The notes: generated from the letters alone by a model not told the origin. Numbered from the stretch's first letter, positions 1-8,010 are shown. The stretch: 64,000 nt of DNA from Bradyrhizobium tropiciagri (GCF_018130545.1 NZ_JAFCKF010000002.1:620001-684000); one strand, 5' to 3'. Translations and numbers: made by a program.

Positions 1-105
1 ATGGGCAAGCTAACGTTGCCCACAGATCGCATGCGCAAAAGTGGTAGCGCGCCGCAGCAATTGCGGTTCGTGGTGGATGGACATCAGGAAAGAGAGGCAA
101 TGTAA
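1..105 (+). CDS. possible 3' end of an unknown gene
   Basis: An open frame enters from the left edge and stops at 103-105, leaving 34 visible codons. The first three bases happen to read ATG, but nothing upstream can be seen, so this may be the tail of a longer gene or chance. The peptide is polar and basic and matches no family I recognise. Confidence 0.2.
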   Translation: MGKLTLPTDRMRKSGSAPQQLRFVVDGHQEREAM

Positions 106-200
106 CGTCGTGGGCTGAGGTTGGCCGCTACAGCCTGCGAAGCCACATCAGCCCCTGCTCAAGCCCCTTCGAGCCGGGCATACCGGACGGGGAGGATCTG

Positions 201-563
201 ATGAAGGCAGCACTCCTGGCACTATCGCTTGTTGCCGAACCGCCCGTACAGGTTTCAGACAACGTTCCCAACTTTGATATCAAGGCGCTCTGCGCGGATG
301 TTTCTGCCGACGATAAGGCGTCGGGGCTCCCCCAGGATGCAAGCAAATGCGTGAGTGACGAGACGGATGCGCGGCAGCAGCTGAACTCGATCTGGCTGAC
401 TGTCCCGGCGGGACCGCGTGAAAGTTGCGAGCTGCTGGCGGGGACAGGGCAAGTACAAAGCTATGTCGAACTCCTCATCTGCTTGAGAATGAATAACTGG
501 GACTCGCCATCGGCAGTGCCCCCTCAGAGGCGCAAACAGGATTCGAAATCGCCAGGAAATTAG
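201..563 (+). CDS. small Cys-containing protein of unknown function
   Basis: 120 residues. The ATG follows GGAGG at 191-195, a well placed ribosome site. A short hydrophobic start (residues 3-12) could be a weak export signal. Four cysteines (31, 50, 76, 94) lie in a pattern I associate with short Bradyrhizobium proteins of unknown function: DE-x-AR-x-QL after Cys50 and SYVELL-x-CL around Cys94. The last 20 residues are polar and probably disordered. The gene stands alone. Function is not assignable; that it is a real gene rests on the ribosome site and the family-like Cys pattern. Confidence 0.55.
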   Translation: MKAALLALSLVAEPPVQVSDNVPNFDIKALCADVSADDKASGLPQDASKCVSDETDARQQLNSIWLTVPAGPRESCELLAGTGQVQSYVELLICLRMNNWDSPSAVPPQRRKQDSKSPGN

Positions 564-1468
564 GTTTTCAGTACGGTCACGACGCCGCGATCGATTTTCG
601 CTATCCGGGAATGATCGAGGAACGGCTGAGACGCCCGATTAACCGTGCTCAACGCGATCGGCCGGCGCACCGCGATCTGCGTGCTGGCGCTCGTCTCGAT
701 TCGCTGGAGCCTGTGGCGCGGTCGCGGCAAGCGGATCAGAGGCGGTGGCGCCTCGCAACGCCCTGAGATTCGGTGAGCCGGGCAGATCTGACTGGCACTG
801 AACTTGCGATCTCGCTCTCTGCTGGGATTGCAGTCCCCAGATTGAAACAGGGCGCCGCCGGGACAAACCATTTCGGGCCCGGCGGCGTACTTTTTCGGGA
901 CGGTCAGAACAGCATGCCGTCGCCGATCGGGCCACCCGACCGGTGACCAGATCAACGAACCGGCGGGTTGTAGCGATCCCAGATTACGGTTCTCGAGACA
1001 CTCTGCGCCGGCCGCGAGACGGCATCGTCGAATTTGTGATAGCGGTCGAACTGCTGCTGCTCATCGCGCTGCTGCGGCGCTTCGGCAGACGAGTAAGGAC
1101 TGTTCGTACCGTTCCAATGATCAGATCCCGACACGGCGCAACCCCATCTTGGTTCAGATGGAGGTTGGTTAGCATCGTTGCGCGGGGTTCTCTGTATCGC
1201 CGTGGCAACAGCACGAGCAATCCGCACAAACATCACCACACGGATTGTTTCCGTGGTTCTCCGTCCGTGAACAGTGCTCCAACCTTTTGATTTCGTTACG
1301 CCGCGAACCAGCAGAACGGCGTAGGCCGTGCAGACTGGCGTCGCAACCAAGCTGACCTGCCCGGCCGCCCTGAGGCTACCCGCCAACTCATCGAGATTGG
1401 GCTGAAGACAAAATTGAAAAGCTGAGGTCGCCGGATGGTCGAGTTGCAATGATCGGGGATATACGCGC
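564..1468. other. gene-poor stretch of about 900 bases
   Basis: No convincing gene, RNA or repeat. Frames on both strands are long because of the GC content but lack good ribosome sites and family resemblance. A short fragment at 645-776 (+) encodes a membrane-like segment (AICVLALVSIRWSLW) without a normal start. The minus frame at 952-1233 is the only other candidate and is listed separately. The stretch may hold decayed gene remnants. Confidence 0.4.
952..1233 (-). CDS. doubtful small protein
   Basis: If translated from the ATG at 1233 this gives 93 residues: a basic amphipathic start (MFVRIARAVATAIQR) and a polar Gln/Asp/Ser/Tyr-rich tail ending at 952. No ribosome site is visible at this ATG. 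The frame stays open further upstream to 1449 with hydrophobic stretches, so the true start, if any, is uncertain. No family is recognised. It may be a decayed gene or a chance frame. Confidence 0.2.
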   Translation of the reverse strand: MFVRIARAVATAIQRTPRNDANQPPSEPRWGCAVSGSDHWNGTNSPYSSAEAPQQRDEQQQFDRYHKFDDAVSRPAQSVSRTVIWDRYNPPVR

Positions 1469-1840
1469 TTAAAACTTTCGTCCGTCGGATGCCATTTTTT
1501 TGCATTCCCCGCTGACAGTCAGCGATTTCCCTCCCGACGAGAGGGTCTTGGTCGCCTTGCCAGACTGGCGGGAAATCGTGATCGAAAGTGTAGCGGCGAG
1601 ATCATTGCCACCGATCGTAATATTTGTCGGGCCATCGAAGGAAAAGGAATCCTGGCTCGCTTTCCAACCTCCCGCTGGATCGACGTAATATTGCAGGGTC
1701 GAGGCGGCCATGCTCCAGTCATCAGTTGAGGCGGCTGGAAAATCGCACTCCAATGCTGCGATCGGAGCTTGCGCGTGCCCCTCCAGAGTCAGCGCGCCCA
1801 AGGCCAGCAGCGATAGAAATCCATCTCGTATGACTCGCAC
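1469..1840 (-). CDS. exported protein of unknown function
   Basis: 123 residues. I chose the GTG at 1840 because AGGAGGG lies about 5 bases before it and the frame then opens with a clean signal peptide (residues 1-25, basic start, LLALGALTLEG core, cleavage near AQA). The mature part is small, mostly polar, with two cysteines far apart that could form a disulphide, and alternating segments suggestive of beta strands (TLQYYV, ATLSITISR, SLTVSGEC). It resembles small periplasmic beta proteins of rhizobia but I cannot name a family. Confidence 0.6.
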   Translation of the reverse strand: MRVIRDGFLSLLALGALTLEGHAQAPIAALECDFPAASTDDWSMAASTLQYYVDPAGGWKASQDSFSFDGPTNITIGGNDLAATLSITISRQSGKATKTLSSGGKSLTVSGECKKMASDGRKF

Positions 1841-2051
1841 AGATACCCTCCTAGCTCCCCACGGGGTGCCGCAGCATACCTCCTGAGTTTGAGCGAGGCG
1901 AGCGCCCACCAAATGCCGAATAGCCTCTAAGGATGGCGCCGGTCCGGTGTTCTCCACCGTAGAATCCCGTACTGCGTCCGTGCGCTCGTCAACACCCGGC
2001 GGGTGGTCATCCCCTCTCCCGTGTGCAGAATGCGGTGCTAGGAGCCAGCAC

Positions 2052-2507
2052 ATGAAACTTGCCAGGGCGGTCGCCATTTCGCTTGTGCCTTGCGCACTTG
2101 CCGCAGCTGCCAATGCACAGAGCTGCCTGACCGGCCCCACCAAAACGAAGGACGGCACGTTGCAGACGTGGACCGTCGTCAATCGCTGCGGCGCACCGGT
2201 CACCCTGCGCTATTCGCTGACAGGTCCCATGGGCAAGGAAACAAAAAGCGCAATCGTTTCCGCCTGCAGCCGACAGCGGATTGTGCAGATCTTCGAGACA
2301 GACCGGATCGATTTTCTCGACACGGGCTATGGTCAAGGCTGGGAGAAGATTTGCCCGTCATTGGACGATGAGATCAGTCCCAGGAAACGACCGGAAAAAT
2401 CAACCAACGAAACCGATCAGATCCCGTTTCCATCCATCAGCCCGCCGCCCCTCGCCGGTCCCAAGCCGATAGGCCCTGCGGGAGGGAAGCCTATTCCGAA
2501 GGGATAG
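2052..2507 (+). CDS. exported Cys-rich protein of unknown function
   Basis: 151 residues, starting at the ATG at 2052 behind GGAG. Residues 1-23 are a typical signal peptide ending ANAQ. The mature protein has four cysteines (25, 46, 72, 101), which suits two disulphides in the periplasm. The core TWTVVNRCGAPVTLRY looks like a small beta-sandwich. The last 45 residues are Pro/Lys rich and probably unstructured. It is divergent from the preceding minus-strand exported gene. Function unknown. Confidence 0.65.
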   Translation: MKLARAVAISLVPCALAAAANAQSCLTGPTKTKDGTLQTWTVVNRCGAPVTLRYSLTGPMGKETKSAIVSACSRQRIVQIFETDRIDFLDTGYGQGWEKICPSLDDEISPRKRPEKSTNETDQIPFPSISPPPLAGPKPIGPAGGKPIPKG

Positions 2508-2556
2508 CTTGAGCGTCACGCGACCCGCCATCGCAAATGCCGGCGGCGCTGCACGC

Positions 2557-2802
2557 TTACGGATCGGTCGTCAGCGGCAGCTCGCCCTGCCCGCCGGTCC
2601 AGTCGATGATCTCGAGCTGCAGCCCGCGCTTCAGCATCTCGGCCTCGAGACTGCCGGCGTGCCGTTTCCACTCCGGCGTCGAGCGGACACGGAATTTCGG
2701 GTCTTCGCCGTTGGCCTCGAATTCATCGTCGGCTTTCAGCGCGCCGCGGATGGCTTCGTACATCATCTTCAGGCTGGCGTCGGTGAAGGCGCCGTAGTCC
2801 AT
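2557..2802 (-). CDS. conserved small cytoplasmic protein
   Basis: 81 residues, no signal or membrane segment, acidic and charged. The ATG at 2802 follows GAGGGGA at good spacing. The N-terminal part (FTDASLKMMYEAIRGALKAD) is likely helical; the middle (FRVRSTPEWKRHAGSLEAEM) keeps Trp/Arg residues like a compact domain. I recognise it only as a small protein of the Bradyrhizobium type without assigned function. It stands alone behind a hairpin at 2834-2865. Confidence 0.6.
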   Translation of the reverse strand: MDYGAFTDASLKMMYEAIRGALKADDEFEANGEDPKFRVRSTPEWKRHAGSLEAEMLKRGLQLEIIDWTGGQGELPLTTDP

Positions 2803-2833
2803 CGCTCGTTCCCCTCAGCACGGTGAGACGCAA

Positions 2834-2866
2834 AAGGCCGCCACGTAACGTCCCGTGGCGGCCTTC
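2834..2866 (-). terminator. hairpin, probable intrinsic terminator
   Basis: A 12-base perfect stem (2834-2845 with 2854-2865) around an 8-base loop. Read on the minus strand it runs into TTTTG. It lies between the minus-strand genes at 3022 and 2802, so it would stop read-through from the former. Confidence 0.5.
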
Positions 2867-2965
2867 TGCAAGCGGCCCATCCAGACGGCCTGGGACGAGG
2901 TTGCGTGAGTCGGGTTAAGGAAACGTTGTTCGTGCGGCGGCGGCGCTTATGGCGCTCGCCGGCAA

Positions 2966-2990
2966 GGAAAGGCCCCGCCGAAGCGGGGCC
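2966..2990 (-). terminator. intrinsic terminator after the gene at 3022
   Basis: GGCCCCGC, loop TTCG, GCGGGGCC on the minus strand, followed by TTTCC. It lies about 30 bases beyond the stop of the minus-strand gene at 3022-3267, where a terminator is expected. Confidence 0.6.
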
Positions 2991-3021
2991 GTCCGCGTGA
3001 TGCAGATTTGCTCAGGACTTG

Positions 3022-3267
3022 CTAGTCGTCCCAGTCATGACCACGGATCACGACGCCACGGTCGCGATAGTAGTCGCGATGGTGGTTGTACCAGCCGTGG
3101 TGCCAGCCGCGATCGTATTCCCGATAAACGCGCCGACCGTCATATCGATCGCCGTAGTAGCCGCGGTCGCCGCCGATATAGACGCCCACACCCTGCGCGC
3201 TGGCAATGGTCGGGGCCGCGATCGAGAGTGCCGCAACGGCGGCGAGTGCGTAAGTCAACTTCGTCAT
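3022..3267 (-). CDS. small exported Tyr/Arg/His/Gly-rich protein
   Basis: 81 residues. The ATG at 3267 is preceded by AAGGAGGAT. Residues 1-24 form a signal peptide ending in IASAQ. The mature part is short and rich in Tyr, Arg, Asp, Gly and His (for example DRGYYGDRYDG and HHGWYNHHRDYY), low in complexity and probably disordered in the periplasm or at the envelope. Such proteins are common in Bradyrhizobium and have no known role. A GAAC-N7-GAAC sequence lies 55 bases upstream and is discussed separately. Confidence 0.65.
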   Translation of the reverse strand: MTKLTYALAAVAALSIAAPTIASAQGVGVYIGGDRGYYGDRYDGRRVYREYDRGWHHGWYNHHRDYYRDRGVVIRGHDWDD

Positions 3268-3605
3268 GACATCCTCCTTCCAGTACGGCGTGACAACGAT
3301 CGGCGTCCACGCATGTTGCAGGAACAAGTTCGGAACTTTCCTGAATGCCTGTTCAACATCGTGGCGCACTCGATGTCACCAACCGGCCTGGCGGAGCACG
3401 ACCGGCAGAGCCGGTTGCGAACCCGTGTTTCCCCGGATTCCACTTTCGTCGTGAATCGCGCTACGAGCCGGGAACCGAGACTGGTTCCATCCAGCTCGCA
3501 GTTTCCAGATTTGCCGGTCGGGGCCGTGACGTGACGCGGCCCTTTTCATTTGGCCGCGTGTCGAGCGCGGAACGCTTCCTCTTTGACGTGCTGAGGCAAT
3601 GAAGA
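3268..3605. other. intergenic region between divergent genes
   Basis: No gene is apparent. It holds the upstream regions of the exported protein at 3267 (minus) and the BLUF gene at 3606 (plus), a LexA-like sequence at 3322-3336, and a short GC hairpin followed by CCTTTTC near 3522-3548 that could act as a terminator but has no plus-strand gene before it. Confidence 0.5.
3322..3336. promoter_or_regulatory. LexA-box-like sequence GAAC-N7-GAAC
   Basis: An exact match to the alphaproteobacterial SOS box spacing (GAAC, seven bases, GAAC). It lies 55 bases upstream of the small exported gene at 3267. About two chance matches are expected in 64 kb counting both strands, and this gene has no known SOS link, so the call is weak. 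Confidence 0.3.
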
Positions 3606-4055
3606 ATGTCGCCAACCGAGCATGCGTTGATCTACGTCAGCCGTAGCAACAGCAATGTGCACGACCATTCTGCGAGTGAGGTCATTCGCAACATCCTGAC
3701 GCAGTCGCGCGCGAAGAATGCGAGGCTCGGCGTGACCGGCGCCCTCCTCTTCAGCGAGGGCTACTTCTGCCAGGTTCTCGAAGGCGAGCGGGCTGCCGTC
3801 GAGGAAATCTTCAGCGCGATCGAAATCGATCCGAGGCACCGCGACATCACCCTTCTGACCTTCAGGCCGGCGACACCGCGGCGCTTCCCCGCTTGGTCGA
3901 TGGCCTATGCCGGCTCTGACGCCGGCCCGGCCTGGGCTGAGAAAATTGAAGGCTTGCTTTTGAACCCGTCCGAGATCGACGGTGATCGGATGGGCCGCGA
4001 ACTGCTCGTCCTGATGACGGATCTCGTCAGACAGCAGGATCTCGACGGTCCCTAG
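3606..4055 (+). CDS. BLUF-domain blue-light photoreceptor
   Basis: 149 residues. BLUF domains bind FAD and sense blue light through a hydrogen-bond switch. The domain fills residues 6-100 and keeps every residue of the photocycle: Tyr10 (LIYVSRS), Asn38 (KNARLGVTG), Gln56 (FCQVLEG), Trp97 and Met99 (PAWSMAY). The remaining 50 residues are a helical cap like those of short BLUF proteins, with no EAL, GGDEF or cyclase output, so it must signal by binding a partner. No partner gene is adjacent: the next genes are unknown minus-strand proteins. Identification is firm; the physiological output cannot be read from the sequence. Confidence 0.93.
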   Translation: MSPTEHALIYVSRSNSNVHDHSASEVIRNILTQSRAKNARLGVTGALLFSEGYFCQVLEGERAAVEEIFSAIEIDPRHRDITLLTFRPATPRRFPAWSMAYAGSDAGPAWAEKIEGLLLNPSEIDGDRMGRELLVLMTDLVRQQDLDGP

Positions 4056-4112
4056 AGATGCCTGCAACTGTCGCACATGCGCACGGCGCTGCGGCCATGC
4101 AGATCCGCGCCA

Positions 4113-4307
4113 TTACAGCTTCAAGCAACGAAACAGTTGCGTGAGCGCGGTGTTGGCGGATTGCGCGCGCCGCTCGAGAATCTCGGCGGCATTGGCGTAG
4201 TTGTGCGCCAGGATCTCAAGCGCGCGTCGGGCATCCGGCAACGTCGATTGCTCCGCCATCTCCAGGCATTGGTGCTCGAAGTAGCGAAGCTCCTCAAGTT
4301 CGGTCAT
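4113..4307 (-). CDS. small helical protein of unknown function
   Basis: 64 residues, cytoplasmic, almost wholly helical in character (ELEELRYFEHQCLEMAE, then ARRALEILAHNYANAAEILERR). Charge and spacing suggest a two-helix hairpin. No strong ribosome site is visible before the ATG at 4307. It resembles short Bradyrhizobium proteins of unknown role. Confidence 0.55.
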   Translation of the reverse strand: MTELEELRYFEHQCLEMAEQSTLPDARRALEILAHNYANAAEILERRAQSANTALTQLFRCLKL

Positions 4308-4579
4308 TGCGATTCGTCCGGTTGGTTCTGCATCTTCGAACTCAGTGCTCCCGGGACCTAGTGAAAGTTTGGCAAGATTGTTGCGGGCGCCGAGCGAAGC
4401 ATTCGCAATGTTGCTGGATGCATGCTGTGATCATCACCGCCGCGTGACCGCTGCCGATGCGGGCGGTGCGAATCGACAAGCGCGCCCGACCGCTCCAGAA
4501 TGCGTAAGTCTTGCCTGGCAGTCATGTCGTTAAAGCGGGCCGCGGTCGATGCGGCATTGGGTTGGCCTTGTTGAACCAG

Positions 4580-4738
4580 ATGAAGAAGCGCGATTGGGCC
4601 TTCGTGGCCGCCTGTGTGGCTGGTGCATTGGTATTCGGCGTCTGGAGCTTGCAGATGGGTCTTGCGTTTCATCGATCCCAGCAGGCTCCGACAGATCTCT
4701 CCAGCTCGCATCGGCGCAGTCCGGCCGCCCCGGATTAA
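4580..4738 (+). CDS. small single-span membrane protein
   Basis: 52 residues from the ATG at 4580; an in-frame TTG three codons upstream is an alternative start. Residues 1-5 are basic (MKKRD), 6-26 form one hydrophobic span (WAFVAACVAGALVFGVWSLQM), and the tail is short and polar. Its stop lies in an 18-base tandem duplication shared with the convergent gene. Function unknown. Confidence 0.45.
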   Translation: MKKRDWAFVAACVAGALVFGVWSLQMGLAFHRSQQAPTDLSSSHRRSPAAPD

Positions 4739-4770
4739 GCCCAGGCCATCCCTTAAGCCCAGGCCAGCCC
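4735..4770. repeat. 18-base tandem duplication at two converging stops
   Basis: The 18-base unit starting TTAAGCCCAGGCCA occurs at 4735 and again at 4753, differing at one base. The first copy contains the stop of the plus-strand gene and the second the stop of the minus-strand gene. Confidence 0.8.
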
Positions 4771-5199
4771 TGCAATGACGCCGGGGTCATCGTCGTCGCT
4801 CTCCGCTCGTGTCAGCCCCTTGCGCCGCATGCCGTCCTTGGCGCGGCGGTGACGAATGCCAAACCGGTGCACCCGCCGCAGCACGCCGCCGACGACATCG
4901 ATGGCCTGCCTGACGACGGCCATGACGGTCCCAACACGCGTGAACAGGCCGACCAGGAAGATCATCGAGAAGATGTCGATATAGGCCAGCAGATCGCCCA
5001 CCAGCATCAACTCGGGCGGCAACGGAATCCGGTGCCAATAGGCGCCGATCAGGATGACGACCGGGATCAGCGCGATCAGCTTGCGCAGCGTCAGCCGGTC
5101 GAGCAAGGCCGCAAGCTCGACGACCAGGATCTGCCAGAGCCAGTCGCCCAGCGCCGCCGGCTTGTCGATGGTCCAGACCTGCCAGATCCGTTTCCACAT
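4753..5199 (-). CDS. membrane protein of unknown function
   Basis: 148 residues from the ATG at 5199 (AAGG about 10 bases upstream). Hydrophobic segments at about 17-33, 40-55 and 65-95 (LALIPVVILIGAYWH; LAYIDIFSMIFLVGLFTRVG) suggest two or three membrane spans, followed by a strongly basic tail (RRVHRFGIRHRRAKDGMRRK) and an acidic DDDD patch. No enzymatic motif is visible. It is followed on the same strand by a 54-residue protein transcribed from further upstream, so each probably has its own promoter. Confidence 0.6.
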   Translation of the reverse strand: MWKRIWQVWTIDKPAALGDWLWQILVVELAALLDRLTLRKLIALIPVVILIGAYWHRIPLPPELMLVGDLLAYIDIFSMIFLVGLFTRVGTVMAVVRQAIDVVGGVLRRVHRFGIRHRRAKDGMRRKGLTRAESDDDDPGVIAGLAWA

Positions 5200-5245
5200 C
5201 GCGGCGTCTGCCTTGTGTTCGCCTTGTCCCGGGCAATAACAGCGA

Positions 5246-5410
5246 CTATGGCTTCGACGACGCCTCGCTGCCGTCGCCCTCGACGGCAGCGCCTTGCGCA
5301 TCGGCCGCATCGGTCGACGGAAAGATGCGCTCGTAGTTGGCGCGGGCCTCGCGAATCAGACGCGCCCGTTCCAGTTCGGACTTCGAAATGAACCTGATGA
5401 TCTCGCCCAT
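5246..5410 (-). CDS. 54-residue cytoplasmic protein
   Basis: Starts at the ATG at 5410 behind GGAGAG. The sequence MGEIIRFISKSELERARLIR followed by EARANYERIFP is a layout I recognise from a widespread short Bradyrhizobium protein: a conserved helical N-terminal 30 residues and a variable acidic tail. No function is known. Confidence 0.6.
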   Translation of the reverse strand: MGEIIRFISKSELERARLIREARANYERIFPSTDAADAQGAAVEGDGSEASSKP

Positions 5411-5498
5411 GTGCTCTCCAACGCAGGGGGCTAATTCTCCATTCACAGCCGATGCAACCATCGTGCCTGTCCGCCCGATGGCCGCCGGCCTCGCCCGC

Positions 5499-5759
5499 TC
5501 AGCGGTACGCCCGCGGCGCACCTCGCTGCTGGCTGAACGCAACCCGCGGATTGATCCCGCAGCTGGCAGCGCGGCCTGACGCCGACGCCTGGCACTGTTG
5601 GTAGGTCTGGTAGCCGCAGTAGCCAGGATATCCCTCCTCCTTGCCCTGGATGCACCAGGGATAGTCGTAAGGGTCAGCCGCCGCCGGCTGTGCGGCGCCG
5701 ACAATCCAGCTCGTCCCGAGCGCGGCGAACGCGAGAGGCGCCCAATTCGTGCTGCGCAT
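5499..5759 (-). CDS. DUF3551-type exported small protein
   Basis: 86 residues with a signal peptide ending near residue 27 (AQPAAA). The mature part has the DUF3551 layout: YPWC near its start, a CGYQTYQQC segment and a final Cys before NPR. The four cysteines probably form two disulphides. DUF3551 proteins are numerous, small and periplasmic in Bradyrhizobium; their role is unknown. It sits upstream of the 54-residue gene on the same strand with about 90 bases between. Confidence 0.8.
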   Translation of the reverse strand: MRSTNWAPLAFAALGTSWIVGAAQPAAADPYDYPWCIQGKEEGYPGYCGYQTYQQCQASASGRAASCGINPRVAFSQQRGAPRAYR

Positions 5760-5911
5760 GATCCTGCTTCCTTCTCAATCGGCACCCAGCCGTTGATGTA
5801 GGTACGCAGGCCAAATCTGCGAGGTTTTCGCCCGCCGGCTCAAGAAGCTGTGACCCGCGCGTGACGGCGCGCCTTGGACGCGAGACGTGCCCTGAATGGG
5901 TTTGGGGCATA

Positions 5912-5956
5912 CAAAAAACACGAGGCCCGGTGTGCCTAGGAGCCCGGGCCTCGTGT
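5912..5956 (-). terminator. intrinsic terminator of hbdA
   Basis: A 12-base stem (5919-5930 with 5944-5955) with a 13-base loop. On the minus strand it runs directly into TGTTTTTTGT. It lies about 100 bases beyond the hbdA stop. Confidence 0.75.
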
Positions 5957-6056
5957 CTGATGTCCCCCGCCTCAGTGGCGGATCAGGTGTTGTGGTTACG
6001 CGAGCTCGTCGGCGCGATCCATCCCGGATGACTACGGGGTCGAGCCCGCGCAGAAA

Positions 6057-6908
6057 TCACTTGCTGTAGCTGTAGAACCCCTGCCCGGTCTTGCGGCCGA
6101 GATGGCCGGCATCGACCATCTCCTTCAAGAGCGGCGCCGGCCGGTACTTGGGATCGTTGAAGCCGGTGTAGAACACCTCCATCACCGACAGCATGGTGTC
6201 GAGCCCGATCAGGTCGGCGAGCGCGAGCGGGCCGATCGGATGGTTGCAGCCGAGCTTCATGCCGGCATCGATCTCCTCCGCGGTCGCGATGCCTTCCTGC
6301 AGCGCGAAGATCGCCTCATTGATCATCGGGCACAGGATGCGGTTGACCGCAAAGCCCGGGCTGTTCTTCGCGGTGATCGCGACCTTGCCGACGCGCTTGG
6401 CGAAAGCCTCGGCCTTGGCGACGGTGTCGTCGGAGGTCTGCAAGCCGCGGATCAATTCGAGCAGCGCCATCACCGGCACCGGATTGAAGAAGTGCATGCC
6501 GATGAAGCGGTCGGGACGATCGGTCGAGGCCGCCAGGCGGGTGATCGAGATCGACGAGGTGTTGGTCGCGACCAGCGCGCTCGGCTTCAGCCCGGCGCAG
6601 AGATCCCTCAGGATCTTGATCTTGAGCTCCTCGTTCTCGGTCGCGGCTTCGATGACGAGATCGCAGGCGGCAAGCTTGCCCTTGTCGGTGGTCGCGTCGA
6701 TCCGCGCGAGCGTCGCATCGCGATCGGCTGCGGTCATCTTCTCCTTGGACACGAGGCGATCTAGACTGCTCCCGACCGTCTTCAGACCGCGCTGCACCGC
6801 CGCGTCGGAAATATCCACCATGGTGACGCCGAGCCCGGCCGCCGCGCAGATCTGCGCGATGCCGTTGCCCATGGTCCCGGCGCCGATAATGCCAACCGTC
6901 TCGATCAT
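6057..6908 (-). CDS. hbdA: 3-hydroxybutyryl-CoA dehydrogenase
   Basis: 283 residues. It interconverts acetoacetyl-CoA and 3-hydroxybutyryl-CoA with NAD(P) in the cytoplasm, in butanoate or polyhydroxybutyrate turnover. The N-terminal Rossmann fold starts at once with [13 protein letters not shown] (residues 6-18). The catalytic region [11 protein letters not shown] carries the essential His, with conserved NTSSIS before it and NSPGFAVNR after it. The C-terminal dimerisation domain ends with [13 protein letters not shown]. Length fits the single-function bacterial enzyme, not a FadB fusion. I chose the ATG at 6908 because the fold begins immediately after it; the frame upstream is not protein-like. 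A terminator follows. Confidence 0.92.
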   Translation of the reverse strand: MIETVGIIGAGTMGNGIAQICAAAGLGVTMVDISDAAVQRGLKTVGSSLDRLVSKEKMTAADRDATLARIDATTDKGKLAACDLVIEAATENEELKIKILRDLCAGLKPSALVATNTSSISITRLAASTDRPDRFIGMHFFNPVPVMALLELIRGLQTSDDTVAKAEAFAKRVGKVAITAKNSPGFAVNRILCPMINEAIFALQEGIATAEEIDAGMKLGCNHPIGPLALADLIGLDTMLSVMEVFYTGFNDPKYRPAPLLKEMVDAGHLGRKTGQGFYSYSK

Positions 6909-7044
6909 TGTATCCGTCCCTCGCAGCTTGCGCGGCCGCACGGCCGCATCGTCAAAAACGGCGGACCGTGGGGTCCGCGGATGGCGCATGAATAGCAGCC
7001 CGGCCGAACCGCCGATACAGCAGACGATGGTATTCTGGTGAGGG

Positions 7045-7257
7045 TTATTCGGGGCGCGGCGGGACGGGCCGCCGGGGCGGAACGGCGCGACGTGGCGGCA
7101 CCTCGGTCCGCGACGGCTCGGACGCGCGAGACGGCTCGAACACGCGGTTCAGCCGCACGATCCACCAGGCCAGCCGGCCGTAACTGCGGCGCAGCGCCGA
7201 TCCAAATCCCTCGTCGAGGTCGTGGTCACGATCCATACCCCTATCGTTAACGTGCAT
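7045..7257 (-). CDS. small protein with Pro/Arg-rich tail
   Basis: About 70 residues from the ATG at 7257; ATGs at 7236 and 7284 are equally possible, as none has a good ribosome site. The N-terminal half is polar with a likely helix ([20 protein letters not shown]); the C-terminal 25 residues repeat P-P-R-R-x-V and are probably disordered. Function unknown. Confidence 0.45.
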   Translation of the reverse strand: MHVNDRGMDRDHDLDEGFGSALRRSYGRLAWWIVRLNRVFEPSRASEPSRTEVPPRRAVPPRRPVPPRPE

Positions 7258-7491
7258 CCTTGAAGGAACGGTGAGCGCCATCACGTGCAGCGCGGGTAAT
7301 CGTTAGGAACTTGGCAACTATTTCGCGCGCAGCCTTGGTGCGTTGACGGCCCAGGCACCGGTAATCTTCCGGATTGCGTATTGAGGACCCTGCGCCGCAG
7401 CATCGCCATGCCGGTGCGACTCGCATTTTGTTGATCGAATTTTCCGCGGAGCGCCGCGACACAAGGAAATTAGACGACGAGGGCTACGCCC

Positions 7492-7644
7492 ATGCTTGCT
7501 GAAAAATTCTTTTTGGTTCTTGAGACATTGCTGAACGGCCAGACTCATTCCGACGGAAGCCCGCGTGTGGTGAGCACCTCGCCCCACGTCCCGATCAAGC
7601 TCCCGCGTGAAAGCCAGCCGCAAGGCGGCAGCCCGCCTCGCTAG
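7492..7644 (+). CDS. 50-residue conserved small protein
   Basis: MLAEKFFLVLETLLNG followed by VVSTSPHVPIKLP is a pattern I recognise from short Bradyrhizobium proteins of unknown function: a hydrophobic helix, then a conserved STSPHVP-x-KLP motif. The ATG is at 7492 and the stop at 7642-7644. An imperfect AAGG lies about 15 bases upstream. The gene lies in an otherwise empty stretch. Confidence 0.55.
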   Translation: MLAEKFFLVLETLLNGQTHSDGSPRVVSTSPHVPIKLPRESQPQGGSPPR

Positions 7645-7794
7645 GCAGATTGCCGAAGCTGGGTCTAGCCGCGACGCTTCCTGCGCTTGATCGCCAGGTC
7701 GGCGTCGAGTCGACGCCGCGATCCCCCGTGATCGAGCTCATAGTCGGTGAAGGCGAGCCACGCTACACCACTCCCGTAACGCAGTGGTGCCGCC

Positions 7795-8010
7795 ATGGAC
7801 TCCGAGACCGACAGCAAGACCGATTTCGCGGGCATCGCCGTCGCGATCTGCGTGGCCGCCTACACGGCGATCATGCTGGCCTATCTCGCCCAATATGATC
7901 TCGGCCTGACCGCCAACCAGACGCGCGATCTCTCGATGACTGCCGCGTTGTTTCTCGCGCTGCCGGTCGCGCTGGACTTGCTCCGCAGCGGCCCCCGCAA
8001 CCTGCGCTGA
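7795..8010 (+). CDS. small two-span membrane protein
   Basis: 71 residues. A polar acidic start is followed by two hydrophobic segments (FAGIAVAICVAAYTAIMLAYL and MTAALFLALPVALDLL) separated by a short polar loop, and a basic end. Codon use is GC-rich at third positions as in its neighbours. No family is recognised. Confidence 0.5.
   Translation: MDSETDSKTDFAGIAVAICVAAYTAIMLAYLAQYDLGLTANQTRDLSMTAALFLALPVALDLLRSGPRNLR

Noticed and set aside
4358-4711. Minus-strand frame giving a basic 117-residue protein
   Set aside because: Codon pattern is not GC-rich at third positions, no ribosome site, and it overlaps the better supported small membrane gene on the other strand.
7318-7623. Minus-strand frame of 101 codons
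   Set aside because: No ribosome site or recognisable domain, and it overlaps the 50-residue plus-strand gene.
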